A stretch of 64,000 nt of DNA from Nitrosomonas sp. (GCA_016721865.1 JADKHF010000042.1:124001-188000), one strand, 5' to 3'; counted from the stretch's first letter, positions 38,356-49,112 are shown. Translations and numbers: made by a program. The notes: generated from the sequence alone by a model not told the origin.

Positions 38356-39519
38356 ATGCATCATCAATCCGATTTATTCTCCAGCGAGATTCCGGATACT
38401 CACCAACAATCCGCAAGTAATCCTGCGACTGCGCTCAAATTGACTGAGCAGGATACTCAGCTATCACCCAGCCAGCAGCGCTTTAACCGGTTACTGGGAC
38501 GCATCGATAAATTGCAGGCGCAACTGGTTGAGGTTCAGGCGCTGCGTGATGCCCATCGCCCCGTCTATCACCAGTCACTGGCGCCACTACGCGAGCGTTA
38601 TCGAATGTCTGTGCGTGAAATGGTGCTTTTGCTGGATAGCCGGTTGCAGAGTAAAGGCCTGGGTATCCAACAAAAACGCATTGCCGCCACCATTCTTTGC
38701 AATCTCAGTATGCAGTTGATCGCACAAGGGGACGAGGAAATGAAAGCGCTGCACGACAAGCACAGCAGCGAAAGTCTGGCGCAGAAGGAACAAGCTGCCA
38801 TGATGGGCATGCGTGACATGATGGAAAACATTCTGGGTGAGCCCCTGGCCGATGATGAATCACTGGAAACCTTGGAGGATGTGTTGAGAGCCGGTATGGA
38901 ACGTTTGCGTGAAGCGGAAGCTGCTGAACAGGAAGCGCGCCAACAGGCCCGGACTCGCAAAAAGAAGCCCAGCGCCGCTCAATTAAAGGCCAGAGCGGAT
39001 CAGGAAGCGGCAGAAACCACGTTGCGCAAGGTTTTCCGGCAACTGGCCAGCGCCTTGCACCCTGATCGTGAAAGTGATCCCGATGAACGTAACAGGAAAA
39101 CAGCACTAATGAGCGAAGCCAATGCCGCTTACGATCGCCGCGATTTGGTGGTCTTGCTGCAAATCCAACTGCGCGCTGAATTAACGGACACTGCCTCGAT
39201 TGCCAGAATGGCGGAAGAAAAAATTGCCTCCCTGACACTATTACTCAAACAGCAGGCTCAGGAACTGGAAAAAGAACTGCAAAAGCAACGTCACGATGCG
39301 CGCCATGAATTCGGCCTCAAATTCTATGAAACCGTGAGCATGGCTAATCTGCGCCTTAGCCTCAGGGCCGAAGAATCGTCTTTAGAAAGAAACGTGGCCG
39401 AGATGCAGCAGGATTTGCAGCAATTGACAGATGATAAGTATTTCAAGCGCTGGCTGAAAGATCAGAAAAGGCTTTCGGAGGAACCTCCAGTCGATTTTTT
39501 TGATGATTGGAGGTATTGA
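38356..39519 (+). CDS. J-domain protein with coiled coils
   Basis: A 387-residue soluble protein. A J-domain-like segment lies late (about 222-275): TLRKVFRQLASALHPDRESDPDERNRKTALMSEANAAYD, with the HPD tripeptide that stimulates Hsp70. Long charged helices on both sides (REAEAAEQEARQQARTRKKK; LLLKQQAQELEKELQKQRHDARHEF) should form coiled coils. The J-domain is internal, unlike DnaJ, and no Gly/Phe or zinc region is present. Probably a specialised Hsp70 co-chaperone; the client is unknown. Confidence 0.75.
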   Translation: MHHQSDLFSSEIPDTHQQSASNPATALKLTEQDTQLSPSQQRFNRLLGRIDKLQAQLVEVQALRDAHRPVYHQSLAPLRERYRMSVREMVLLLDSRLQSKGLGIQQKRIAATILCNLSMQLIAQGDEEMKALHDKHSSESLAQKEQAAMMGMRDMMENILGEPLADDESLETLEDVLRAGMERLREAEAAEQEARQQARTRKKKPSAAQLKARADQEAAETTLRKVFRQLASALHPDRESDPDERNRKTALMSEANAAYDRRDLVVLLQIQLRAELTDTASIARMAEEKIASLTLLLKQQAQELEKELQKQRHDARHEFGLKFYETVSMANLRLSLRAEESSLERNVAEMQQDLQQLTDDKYFKRWLKDQKRLSEEPPVDFFDDWRY

Positions 39520-39719
39520 GAGCGTCTCTAAAAATCCCCATTTCTATTAATAACCATCTTCATATTTCCGACACGGAAATTAAAACGCTAAAACATTGTA
39601 TTGAGGTGAGAATTGTCATGTTCTTCACTTTTGATCGGTAAAACATCGCTTCACGCATTCTGTAACTTGCGCTATTATCTTAGACAGTATCGAGAAAAAT
39701 CTTTTATCCATATGATTAT

Positions 39720-39763
39720 AATGGTTAAAAGACCTTGCTACTGATGCGCATATTTTAACCATT
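39720..39763. promoter_or_regulatory. Inverted repeat upstream of norC
   Basis: Perfect 11-bp inverted repeat AATGGTTAAAA / TTTTAACCATT with a 22-base spacer. It ends 20 bases before the norC ATG and overlaps a TATAAT hexamer at 39717-39722. It could be an operator or a leader hairpin controlling norCBQD. It does not match the usual FNR or NsrR consensus I know. Confidence 0.6.
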
Positions 39764-39782
39764 TGTGAATAAGGGAGGAGGT

Positions 39783-40235
39783 ATGGCGGAACGTTTGACC
39801 AAGTCGGCAGCGCGTAACATTTTTTATGGCGGCTCGATTTTCTTTCTGGTGATTTTTGCGCTGTTAACAGCGCACAGTCACTACTACATCAAAAATGTTT
39901 CGACCGATGAATCAACCCTTACCGAGGCAGTCGCCAGAGGAAAGCATGTGTGGGAACGTAATTCCTGTATTAATTGCCACACGCTGCTTGGAGAGGGGGC
40001 TTATTTTGCTCCTGAATTAGGAAATGTATGGGTTCGCTACGGCGGACGTGCAAACCCGATAGGGGCGCGCATGGGCATCAAAGCATGGATGCGTGCACAG
40101 CCAACTGGAACGGAAGGGCGACGGCAGATGCCACAATTTAATCTGACAGAACAGGAATTGGATGACTTAATTGACTTTCTTGAATGGACAAGTCGTATTG
40201 ATACACTGGGCTGGCCACCCAACGATGCTGGCTGA
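39783..40235 (+). CDS. norC: Nitric oxide reductase subunit C (cytochrome c)
   Basis: Membrane-anchored c-type cytochrome that passes electrons to NorB. One N-terminal membrane helix (about 15-32) precedes the haem site CINCH near residue 60; a Met ligand is probably in RQMPQFNL. 150 residues, full length. The start is ATG 39783, directly after GGGAGGAGGT; a GTG at 39765 is less likely. First gene of norCBQD; in ammonia oxidisers this enzyme reduces NO made during hydroxylamine oxidation to N2O. Confidence 0.93.
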   Translation: MAERLTKSAARNIFYGGSIFFLVIFALLTAHSHYYIKNVSTDESTLTEAVARGKHVWERNSCINCHTLLGEGAYFAPELGNVWVRYGGRANPIGARMGIKAWMRAQPTGTEGRRQMPQFNLTEQELDDLIDFLEWTSRIDTLGWPPNDAG

Positions 40236-40267
40236 TTGATTATCAGAGTTGTTTAAGGAGATTCATC

Positions 40268-41602
40268 ATGAAATATCAGACTCAGAAGCTTGCCTATCCC
40301 TATTTTATCGCCGCATTGGCTTTATTCCTGGTGCAGGTTTCAGCCGGTGTGCTCGCTGGTACCGTTTACGTTTTTCCAAATTTTTTATCGGAAGCCTTGC
40401 CTTTTTCATATTATTCGAATGATTCATACAAACGCGCTGCTGGTATGGTTGCTGTTGGGTTATTTTGGAGCCAGCTATTATCTGCTGCCTGAAGAAAGTG
40501 AATGTGAGATTCATAGTCCGAAGCTTGCTTGGTTGCAGCTTGGAATTTTTGTATTCGCAGCCTTGGCTGCTGTTGTTGGTTATCTGTTTGGCATTCATGA
40601 GGGGCGTGAATTTCTGGAACAGCCTTTTGCGATCAAAATTCTGATGGCTATCGCTTTCATCGTGTTTATTTACAATGTGACGATGACGGTTCTCAAAGGC
40701 CGGAAAACTGTGGTTTCCATTGTCTTGTTGTTGGGCCTATGGGGCGCGATGATATTTTTCCTGTTTGCTTTTTATAACCCCGATAACCTGGCTCTGGATA
40801 AACTGTACTGGTGGTGGGTGGTGCATGTGTGGGTGGAAGGTGTCTGGGAATTGATCATGTCGGCTATGTTGGCCTTCTTGTTGATCAAATTAACCGGCGT
40901 AGATCGTGAGGTGATAGAAAAATGGCTGTATGTCATTGTAGGCTTTTCCCTGTTTAGCGGTTTGCTGGGAACCGGTCATCATTATTACTGGATTGGTACA
41001 CCGGAATATTGGCATTGGATAGGTGCAGTATTTTCTATTCTGGAAGTGGTGCCTTTTTTGCGATGATTTTGTGGGCCTTTCATCTTGTTTATAAAAGCGG
41101 ACGTGATCATCCCAATAAAGCAGCCATGCTCTGGAGTCTGGGTTGTCCGGTCATGGCCTTTTTTGGCGCAGGCGTATTGGGACTCATGCATAGCTTCCCA
41201 TCGATAAACTTTTATACCCATGGTACGCAGTTGACGGCTGCACATGGACATTTGGCTTTTTATGGGGCTTATGTAATGTTGAATCTGGCATTTTTACTTA
41301 CGCCCTACCGGCTTTACGGGGATTGCAGCCTTTCAACCAGATTTTGAATATGTGGAGTTTCTGGCTCATGACCGGATCGATGGTATTGATGACTTTTACC
41401 CCTTGCGTTTGCAGGCGTCTTGCAAACCCATCTTCAGCGCGTTCTGGCAATGGGCTTCATGCAAATTCAGTCACAAGTTGAATTGTTTTACTGGTTCCGG
41501 TTAGGTTCGGGTGTATTTTTCGTGATAGGCGCGATATTGTTTATTTATTCGGCGCTGGGTCCTGTTCGAGAACAGGTCACGGCACAATCGCGTTTACACT
41601 AA
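40268..41602 (+). CDS. norB: Nitric oxide reductase subunit B (frameshifted)
   Basis: Catalytic haem-copper-oxidase-like subunit with haem b, haem b3 and non-haem iron. Read across frames it runs MKYQTQKLAYPYFIAALALFLVQVSAGVLAG, YYLLPEESE, WWWVVHVWVEGVWELIMSAM (metal-site His and Glu), GTGHHYYWIGTPEYWHWIGAVFS, HGTQLTAAHGHLAFYGAYVM and FYWFRLGSGVFFVIGA. Four breaks lie near 40400 (T5), 41052 (T6), 41298 and 41399 (C4). All motifs survive, and the flanking norC and norQ are whole, so base-count errors are likely. About 444 residues when repaired. Confidence 0.88.
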
Positions 41603-41617
41603 AAGCAATCCTGGATT

Positions 41618-42442
41618 ATGGATCAATTCCAGCGTCAAGAGGGGCTACAAGCACCATCCATGCTGAAAGAAATTCCATTTTACAAGCCGATCGGCAATGA
41701 ATGCGCAATCTTTGAAGCCGCTTATCATCAGCAATTGCCTCTGCTGATCAAGGGGCCAACGGGGTGTGGCAAAACCCGGTTTATAACGCATATGGCGGCT
41801 CGTCTGGGCCGCTCTCTTCATACCGTGTCCTGCCATGATGACTTGACCGCTGCCGATCTAACCGGCCGCTATCTGCTAAAGGGCGGAGAAACGTTATGGG
41901 TGGATGGTCCGCTGACACGTGCCGTGCGTGAGCGCGGTATTTGTTATCTGGATGAAATCGTGGAAGCTCGCAAAGATGTCACGGTGGTGCTGCATCCATT
42001 GACCGATGATCGCCGGATTCTGCCACTGGAGCGTACGGGTGAAATTCTGAAGGCGCCTGATGAATTCATGCTGGTGGTTTCCTATAACCCAGGCTATCAA
42101 AATATCCTGAAATCATTGAAACCAAGCACACGCCAGCGTTTTGTCTCTATAAGTTTTGATTTTCCTCCGCTTGAAGCGGAAGTCGAGATCGTGTCCAGGG
42201 AAAGTGGTTTGTCTGCGGAACAATGCAGGCCACTGGTGAATCTTGCGAAAAGGTTACGGGAACTGAAGGAGGTCGATCTGGAAGAAGTTGTGTCGACACG
42301 TCTGCTGGTTTATTGCGCCATTTTGATGAAAACCGGGTTGGATCCCTATCAGGCGGCTGAAACGGCGCTGGTCGAGCCGTTGTGTGATGACGCTGACATT
42401 AAGGAAGGCCTGCTGGAATTGATACGCGCGACTTACGGCTGA
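41618..42442 (+). CDS. norQ: NorQ, MoxR-type AAA ATPase
   Basis: Chaperone ATPase that with NorD inserts or activates the non-haem iron site of NorB. Walker A is IKGPTGCGKTRFI (about residues 43-55), Walker B is ICYLDEIVEARKDV, and an arginine-finger region follows (KPSTRQRFVSISFDFPP). 274 residues, normal. It sits 15 bases after norB and 4 before norD, so the cluster is one operon. Confidence 0.93.
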   Translation: MDQFQRQEGLQAPSMLKEIPFYKPIGNECAIFEAAYHQQLPLLIKGPTGCGKTRFITHMAARLGRSLHTVSCHDDLTAADLTGRYLLKGGETLWVDGPLTRAVRERGICYLDEIVEARKDVTVVLHPLTDDRRILPLERTGEILKAPDEFMLVVSYNPGYQNILKSLKPSTRQRFVSISFDFPPLEAEVEIVSRESGLSAEQCRPLVNLAKRLRELKEVDLEEVVSTRLLVYCAILMKTGLDPYQAAETALVEPLCDDADIKEGLLELIRATYG

Positions 42443-42446
42443 AAGC

Positions 42447-44380
42447 ATGTGGGAATTTCTCGAGCTGGAAGAGCACATTGGTCGTTATTGGCATCGTCTC
42501 GTCGGCAAAGCGGATAGTTATCCCTATTACCCAGACGCCGCAGTAACTTTGGATTCAATCCGCTCTTCACTGAGTGTTTTTTTCCGTGGTCTGGGTGGGG
42601 CACCTGGCATTGTACTGGCAGCAGGGACGCCGAAATCCTCTGGGCATCGTCTGAAGATAAGGCAGCGCCTGGGTATGGAGCAGGAATCCATGTCACGGAT
42701 AGAATGTAATGCTGAACGGATGTTACTGCCTGCCACTATTGCCTGTTTTTCCTCGGCCGCCATGAATCGGCGTCTTTATTTCTGGTTGGCTGCCTATTTT
42801 GCTGTAGCAGAAAATTCATGTCGCGACACATTACGCGATCCCTTGCAAGCGGATCTTGCTTTTCTGCATAACGCCTATTGGATCAGCCTAAAAGTTTGTG
42901 ATCGTTTTCCCGGATTGACTCGGGATTACCAGGCACTCTGCCAGGCGCTTTTTGAACAGCGGCCGCAGCGATTTCTATCCGAGCAGGAGCAAGCTGTCGA
43001 AGCCGTTATCCAGACACTATTAGGGAAGCCTTACTCAAATGCAGGTAGTGAGGCATTGTTGCAAGCTATTATGCAGCCTGAGCTAGATCTTCAGTCCTGG
43101 CAGGCATCGGCGCATTATCATGCATTCCTGCCGGTTCCTTTATGGGGAAGAATCGATTCCATGAAAACTTCTTCAATAGCCACGGCGGATCTTAGAGAGC
43201 AGGATGATGGTGCAGGCGGTGTGGAAAGCGAGGATCAGCGCATGAAAAAGGGGCGCAGGGAAAGGTTTGAGCAATGTGAACGTGACGATCCGATGCTATT
43301 GAATCGTTTTGAGAAGCTCATCAGTTGGTCTGAAATGGTTAATGTTAATCGTGCTGTGCAGGACGATGATGAGAATGCTGCCAAGGAAGTTGCTGAAGCG
43401 ATTGAAGAAATAGCACTGAGTCCGCATCAGCGGCGGGCTGCGACCAAGCTCAAATTTGATCTGGATTTTGCACCCGGCGATGTCAATCCGGCTGCTTTGA
43501 TCGCGGAGCTCACATATCCCGAATGGGATTACCGGCGCAAAGATTATCATGCCCAGCAATGCCGGGTTGTATTTCAAAATGCAGAAGAAGGAAATGAATT
43601 ATGGGTGCCTGATCTTCAGGCCAGGCGTCTTTTTCGTAAAATCCAGCGCCAGTTTGAGGCGCTGCGGCCCAGCGCGAGGTTTTGCGCAGTCAACTGGATG
43701 GCGTTGAATTGGATATCGATGCGCTGGTACGGGCGCAATGTGATTTTTTGGCGAATGGAAACAGTTCAGATCAAATCTATTTAAAGTCGCATCAGCAGGC
43801 GCGAGATCTGGCCGTTGCCATCCTGGTGGATGTGTCGCTGTCTACCGATAGTTGGGTTAATAATCGGCGCATTCTTGATATTGAAAAAGAAGCCCTGATT
43901 ACACTGGCTTCCGGTCTTGCCACATGCAGAGATACTTTTGCGATATATACCTTTACTTCGCGTAAAAAGCATTATGTTCGTGTTTCAGTCGTCAAGGATT
44001 TTAATGAAACTTTCAACAACCGGGTCTTGCGACGTATTGCCGCTTTGCGCCCTGGTTACTACACGCGCATGGGAGCCGCTTTGCGGCATACCTGTCAACT
44101 TCTTGGCAAACGCCACGAACGCCATCGTCTAATCCTGTTGTTAAGCGATGGCAAACCCAATGATCTGGATTATTATGAAGGTCGTTACGGCATTGAAGAT
44201 ACCCGGCAGGCGATTCTGGAAGCTCGAAGAGCAGGCCTTTCGGTGTTTGGAATTACCATAGACCGCAAGGCGCAGGATTATTTTCCTTACCTGTTCGGCA
44301 GGGGAGGCTACGCTATTGTGCGGCGGCCTGATCGCCTGTCTCACGTTCTTCCAATCATCTGCCAGCAATTGGTTGGGTGA
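42447..44380 (+). CDS. norD: NorD, VWA-domain activation protein (frameshifted)
   Basis: Partner of NorQ. A long N-terminal region is followed by a von Willebrand A domain with the metal-ion motif VDVSLSTDSW (DxSxS), LLLSDGKPND and GITIDRKAQDYFPYLFG. The first frame ends as ...LRPSARFCAVNW; the correct continuation SAEVLRSQLDGVELDIDALVRAQ lies one base over, so a single base is missing near 43680. About 645 residues when repaired. Ends the norCBQD operon; about 290 bases of plain intergenic DNA follow. Confidence 0.9.
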
Positions 44381-44670
44381 GCAATTAAGAAGGTTGAATC
44401 AGGTGAACCGATTGAATCATTCAACTGGTTGGTTTTCAGAAAATGAACAAGTGTGGTGTAATTAGCCCGTTTCATTTAACCGTTTTTAAGCTGGTTTACT
44501 TTATTGCTGGCAGATATCGAGTTCATTGGCCTGGGGTATTATGGGAAACTCATGATCGGCCGCCGCCGGTTTGAAGTCCAGTCGTATCTTCAATCATTGC
44601 GGTCAGCACCATACCCTGTTATTTGCGCGTTCTTTCCTGCCAGAAATTTAAACTGACCCGACAAACCATT

Positions 44671-45604
44671 ATGCTGCAAAAACTGACGTTGTTGTTTCCA
44701 CTCTGGATGTTACTGGCCGGCGCCATGGCATTGGCGTGGCCGGAGTGGTTGCTGCCATTGAATCAAGGGTCAGTTGTGGTGTTGATTCTGGCCTTTATCA
44801 TGCTGTGCATGGGGCTGACATTAACCTTCGACGATTTTCATAGGATTGCCCGTATGCCCAAGGCAGTGGCGATTGGCTTCGCCGCGCAATATACCGTCAT
44901 GCCTTTGCTGGCATGGGGGATTGCTGCTGCCCTGGATTTGCCAGTACATTTTGCGGTCGGACTGATTTTGGTGGGTTGCTGTCCTGGTGGAACGGCTTCG
45001 AATCTGGTGTCTTATATCGCGAAAGCCGATGTGGCGCTTTCCGTGGTGATGACCGTCTGCTCCACATTGACTGCAGTGATCCTGACGCCCTTTGCTGACG
45101 CAATTATTTGCAGGCACGCTGGTTCCAGTGGATACCTGGATGTTGTTCAAGCAAACCTTGCAAGTCGTGATTTTGCCAGTCGTATTGGGCGTTTTGCTCA
45201 ATCGCTGGGTGCCGCAGCTCGTGCAGCGCGTGATGCCCGTCGCGCCGCTGCTATCCGTGTTGGGTGTGTGCGTGATTTGCGCGGTGGTGTTTGCAGCCAA
45301 TGCCGGAACCATTCTCACACATGGCGACGAGCTGATTCTCGCGGTTGCGTTGTTGCATGGTGGTGGTTTTCTGATGGGCTATCAGTTTGCGTGGATTTTC
45401 GGTTGTCCTGCCCAGAGCGCCCGGACCATTTCAATTGAAGTCGGCATGCAGAATTCCGGCCTGGCGATTGTACTGGCCAAACAGGCTTTTCCGATGCTCC
45501 CCCTGGCACCGGTTGTGGGGGCGATTTCAGTGCTGATGCATTCTTTGGTAGGCAGTTCGCTGGCGGTGCTGTGGCGGATTCGATCATCCCGGCGCCAGCA
45601 GTAG
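44671..45604 (+). CDS. Bile acid:sodium symporter (BASS) family transporter (frameshifted)
   Basis: A sodium-coupled organic acid carrier of the BASS family with nine or ten membrane segments. Family marks are GCCPGGTASNLVSYIAKADVALSVVMTVCSTLTAVILTP in the first frame and ARTISIEVGMQNSGLAIVLA in the second. One extra base in the CCC at about 45088-45091 separates them (repaired: TPLLTQLFAGTLVPVD). Start ATG 44671 (MLQKLTLLFPLWMLL). It precedes glxR and glcDEF, and plant BASS6 carries glycolate, so glycolate import is a reasonable inference. Confidence 0.85.
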
Positions 45605-45669
45605 TTTTTTCTTTCGTTATTCCTGCTATCGACTTATCATTCGACTATCCATTTCAAAAGTAAACAATT

Positions 45670-46575
45670 ATGGCAGCTATCGGCTTTATCGGACTGGGCA
45701 TCATGGGCAAGCCCATGGCCGGACATTTGATCAAAGGCGGGCACAGTTTGTTCTTGCATTCGCGCAGTGGGGTGCCGACAGATTTGGTTGCGCTGGGTGG
45801 CAGGGCTTTTTCTTCGCCCAAGGTAGTGGCGCAGCATGCGGATATTATAATTACCATGTTGCCGGATACGCCGGATGTGGAGAAAGTGCTATTTGGAGAG
45901 AATGGCGTTGTCGAGGGCTTAGAGCCTCATTCTGATCCAATCAAGATGATTGTGGATATGAGTTCGATCTCGCCACTGGAAACACGAAAGTTTGCGACAC
46001 GGTTGAATGGGCTGGGGCATGAATATGTCGATGCGCCGGTCTCGGGCGGCGATGTGGGCGCGCAAAATGCGACGCTGACGATTATGGTGGGCGCAAGCGC
46101 AGCGGTATTTGAAAGAATTAAACCGGTGCTCGAATTGATGGGTAAGACGGTTACACATGTGGGTGAGAATGGTGCCGGTCAGATTTGTAAAGTAGCCAAT
46201 CAAATTATCGTGTCATCAACCATCGAAGCAGTGGCTGAGGCGTTATTGTTTGCATCCAAGGCAGGCGCTGATCCGGAAAAAGTACGGCAGGCTCTGCTGG
46301 GTGGTTTTGCAGCTTCGCGTGTGCTGGAAGTGCATGGAGAGCGCATGATTCAGCGGCGCTTTGAGCCCGGTTTTCGTATCGAGTTGCATCAAAAAGATTT
46401 AAATATTGCATTAGCGAGCGCTTCTGCTTTGGGTGTGAGTTTGCCCAATACTGCAACCGTGCGCGAATTGTTTTCTGCCTGTCTCGCACATGGCGGTGCG
46501 AAATGGGATAATTCAGCCATTGTAAAAATACTGGAAAAATTAGCCAATCACGAAATTCAGAAGCATTCGGAATAA
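45670..46575 (+). CDS. glxR: 2-hydroxy-3-oxopropionate (tartronate semialdehyde) reductase
   Basis: Beta-hydroxyacid dehydrogenase reducing tartronate semialdehyde to D-glycerate. N-terminal NAD(P) motif IGFIGLGIMGKPMAGHLIKGGH, substrate block DAPVSGGDVGAQNATLTIMVG, catalytic Lys in GAGQICKVANQIIV and FRIELHQKDLNIAL near the C-terminus. 301 residues. Next to glcDEF it would take glyoxylate-derived carbon on to glycerate; glyoxylate carboligase is not in the window. The gene lies 65 bases after the transporter. Confidence 0.88.
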   Translation: MAAIGFIGLGIMGKPMAGHLIKGGHSLFLHSRSGVPTDLVALGGRAFSSPKVVAQHADIIITMLPDTPDVEKVLFGENGVVEGLEPHSDPIKMIVDMSSISPLETRKFATRLNGLGHEYVDAPVSGGDVGAQNATLTIMVGASAAVFERIKPVLELMGKTVTHVGENGAGQICKVANQIIVSSTIEAVAEALLFASKAGADPEKVRQALLGGFAASRVLEVHGERMIQRRFEPGFRIELHQKDLNIALASASALGVSLPNTATVRELFSACLAHGGAKWDNSAIVKILEKLANHEIQKHSE

Positions 46576-46579
46576 CTGT

Positions 46580-48034
46580 ATGTCTCCTCAAGAACTTGTC
46601 AACAATCTGCGGTCTTTCCTGCCCCCTGAGGCGGTGTTGCATGAAACCGAAGATCTTAGGCCATTTGAATGCGATGGCTTGTCTGCTTACCGGCAATTGC
46701 CAATGGTGGTTGTTTTGCCGCAAACGGAAGAACAAATCATCAAAATTCTGAAGCTTTGTTATGCAACCCGGACGCCTGTTGTGGCACGGGGTGCCGGCAC
46801 AGGTTTGTCGGGAGGCGCATTGCCGCATAACCAAGGTGTTTTGTTGTCACTGGCAAAGTTGAATCAAATCATTAGTGTTGATCCATTAGCACGTATGGTG
46901 CGCGTTCAGCCGGGTGTCAGGAATCTGGCGATCAGTGAAGCGGCGGCGCCGTATGGCTTGTATTATGCACCGGACCCTTCGTCACAAATTGCTTGTTCAA
47001 TTGGTGGCAATGTAGCGGAAAATTCAGGTGGCGTGCATTGCCTGAAATATGGCCTCACAGTGCATAACATTCTCAAATTGCGCGTTCTGACCGTCGCAGG
47101 CGAGTGCCTGGAAATTGGCGGTGAAAGCCTGGATAGTGCGGGATATGATTTGCTCGCGCTGATGACGGGCAGTGAAGGCATGCTGGGCATCGTTACAGAA
47201 GTTACGGTGAAGCTGATTCCGGTACCCGAAAAGGCGCAACTGGTGATGGCGGCGTTTGATGATGTGCACAAAGCAGGTAATGCGGTGGCGAATGTGATTG
47301 GTGCGGGCATTATTCCTGCCGGTATGGAAATGATGGATAAAATTACTGTCCATGCTGTGGAAGAGTTTTTGCATGCAGGCTATGACCTGGATGCGGCGGC
47401 TATTTTATTGTGTGAGTCGGATGGAAGCGCTGAGGAAGTGGCCGATGAGATCGAGCGCATTTATGCCATCATGCAGCAAAGTGGCGCGACTAAAATCAGC
47501 ACTTCACAAAATGAAGCTGAGCGGCTTAGGTTCTGGGCTGGGCGTAAAGCGGCATTTCCGGCAGCGGGCAGGGTTTCGCCGGATTATTACTGTATGGATG
47601 GGACCATTCCACGCAAGCATCTGGCTGATGTGTTGGACGGCATTGAAAAACTTTCCCAAGAATATGGATTGCGCTGCATGAATGTGTTTCATGCCGGAGA
47701 TGGCAACTTACATCCGTTGATTTTGTACGACGCGAATCAACCGGGTGAGCTGGAGAGGACGGAAGAGTTTGGCGGAAAAATACTGGAAATGTGTATTCAT
47801 GCCGGTGGCACGATCACCGGAGAACATGGTGTGGGAATGGAGAAGATCAATCAGATGTGTACCCAGTTTAAAACAGGCGAGCTGGAAATGTTTCATGCGG
47901 TAAAAGCTGTGTTTGATCCTGAAGGATTGCTAAATCCCGGCAAAGCGGTACCTACGCTACATCGTTGTGCGGAGTTGGGTGCGATGCATGTGCATCGCGG
48001 TGAAGAAAAGTTTGTTGAATTGCCACGTTTTTAA
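46580..48034 (+). CDS. glcD: Glycolate oxidase subunit GlcD (FAD-linked)
   Basis: Catalytic flavoprotein oxidising glycolate to glyoxylate. The FAD-binding PCMH domain has VVARGAGTGLSGGALPHNQGVLLSLAKLN, DPSSQIACSIGGNVAENSGGVHCLKYG and TGSEGMLGIVTEVTVKL. The C-terminal cap has FHAGDGNLHPLI and TITGEHGVGMEK. 484 residues, normal. It begins 4 bases after glxR and is followed by glcE and glcF within a few bases: a tight operon. Confidence 0.95.
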   Translation: MSPQELVNNLRSFLPPEAVLHETEDLRPFECDGLSAYRQLPMVVVLPQTEEQIIKILKLCYATRTPVVARGAGTGLSGGALPHNQGVLLSLAKLNQIISVDPLARMVRVQPGVRNLAISEAAAPYGLYYAPDPSSQIACSIGGNVAENSGGVHCLKYGLTVHNILKLRVLTVAGECLEIGGESLDSAGYDLLALMTGSEGMLGIVTEVTVKLIPVPEKAQLVMAAFDDVHKAGNAVANVIGAGIIPAGMEMMDKITVHAVEEFLHAGYDLDAAAILLCESDGSAEEVADEIERIYAIMQQSGATKISTSQNEAERLRFWAGRKAAFPAAGRVSPDYYCMDGTIPRKHLADVLDGIEKLSQEYGLRCMNVFHAGDGNLHPLILYDANQPGELERTEEFGGKILEMCIHAGGTITGEHGVGMEKINQMCTQFKTGELEMFHAVKAVFDPEGLLNPGKAVPTLHRCAELGAMHVHRGEEKFVELPRF

Positions 48035-48038
48035 GCTC

Positions 48039-49112
48039 ATGCAAGCCATTATTGAACAATATAAAACAGCCATTTGTACAGCGGCTGAACACAAAACCCC
48101 GCTACAGATATGCGGCGGTGGCACTAAACACTTTTATGGTAACCCGGTAACGGTGCAAAGTGACACGTTGTTGGATGCAACAATGTATAACGGTATTATC
48201 GATTACGAGCCGACTGAGTTGGTCATCACAGCACGTGCAGGCACACGCCTGGTTGATTTGGAAGCTGTGCTTGATCAAAAAGGGCAAATGCTGGCGTTTG
48301 AACCACCTTGTTTTGGCGTAGCGGCAACTCTGGGTGGTTGCATTGCTGCCGGTTTGTCGGGTCCGCGTCGTGCTGCTGCTGGTGCGGTGCGAGATTTTGT
48401 GTTGGGTGTCCGGTTACTGGATGGAAAGGGCGGAGATTTGCGTTTTGGCGGGCAGGTGATGAAAAATGTTGCAGGCTATGATGTTTCGCGACTGATGGCA
48501 GGTTCTATGGGTACGCTTGGGGTGTTGCTTGAGGTCTCGCTCAAAGTTTTACCTAAACCATCGACCGAGATTACGTTGTTGATGCAAATGGATGAAGCTG
48601 CGGCCATCGAGAAGATGAATCAATGGGCCGGTAAGCCGCTGCCGATTTCCGCGACTTGTTATAGGAATGGTGAACTGTTTCTCAGGTTATCCGGTGCAGC
48701 TTCAGCGGTACGTGCGGCCCAGTTAAAATTGGGCGGCGAAGAACTGAGTGAAGATAAGATTTTCTGGAAATCGGTACGCGAACAAACGCATGGCTTTTTT
48801 CAATCTGCTGGCTTTCTGTGGCGTTTATTAATGAAGCCGACAACACCTCCTCTGCCTTTGCTTGGAGAGCAGTTAATGGAATGGAATGGTGGGTTACGCT
48901 GGCTACTTGGCAATGAAAATTCAGATGTAGCAATCATACGCAAAATAGCGAAAGACGCAGGTGGTCACGCAACCTTGTTTCGCAGCAATGAACCGGGTAT
49001 TTCTGTGTTTCATCCGCTTGATCCCGGTATGATGAAAATTCATTGTGCATTGAAAGAAAAATTTGATCCATCGGGGATCTTGAACCCTGGTCGACTCTAT
49101 CCCGAGATTTAA
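48039..49112 (+). CDS. glcE: Glycolate oxidase subunit GlcE
   Basis: Second FAD-linked subunit of the glycolate oxidase complex. It has LQICGGGTKHFYG, the PCMH block LAFEPPCFGVAATLGGCIAAGLSGPRRAAAGAVRDFVLG and NVAGYDVSRLMAGSMGTLGVLLEVSLKVLP. 357 residues from ATG 48039, five bases after glcD; the open frame upstream overlaps glcD and is not used. The stop directly abuts the glcF ATG. Confidence 0.94.
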   Translation: MQAIIEQYKTAICTAAEHKTPLQICGGGTKHFYGNPVTVQSDTLLDATMYNGIIDYEPTELVITARAGTRLVDLEAVLDQKGQMLAFEPPCFGVAATLGGCIAAGLSGPRRAAAGAVRDFVLGVRLLDGKGGDLRFGGQVMKNVAGYDVSRLMAGSMGTLGVLLEVSLKVLPKPSTEITLLMQMDEAAAIEKMNQWAGKPLPISATCYRNGELFLRLSGAASAVRAAQLKLGGEELSEDKIFWKSVREQTHGFFQSAGFLWRLLMKPTTPPLPLLGEQLMEWNGGLRWLLGNENSDVAIIRKIAKDAGGHATLFRSNEPGISVFHPLDPGMMKIHCALKEKFDPSGILNPGRLYPEI

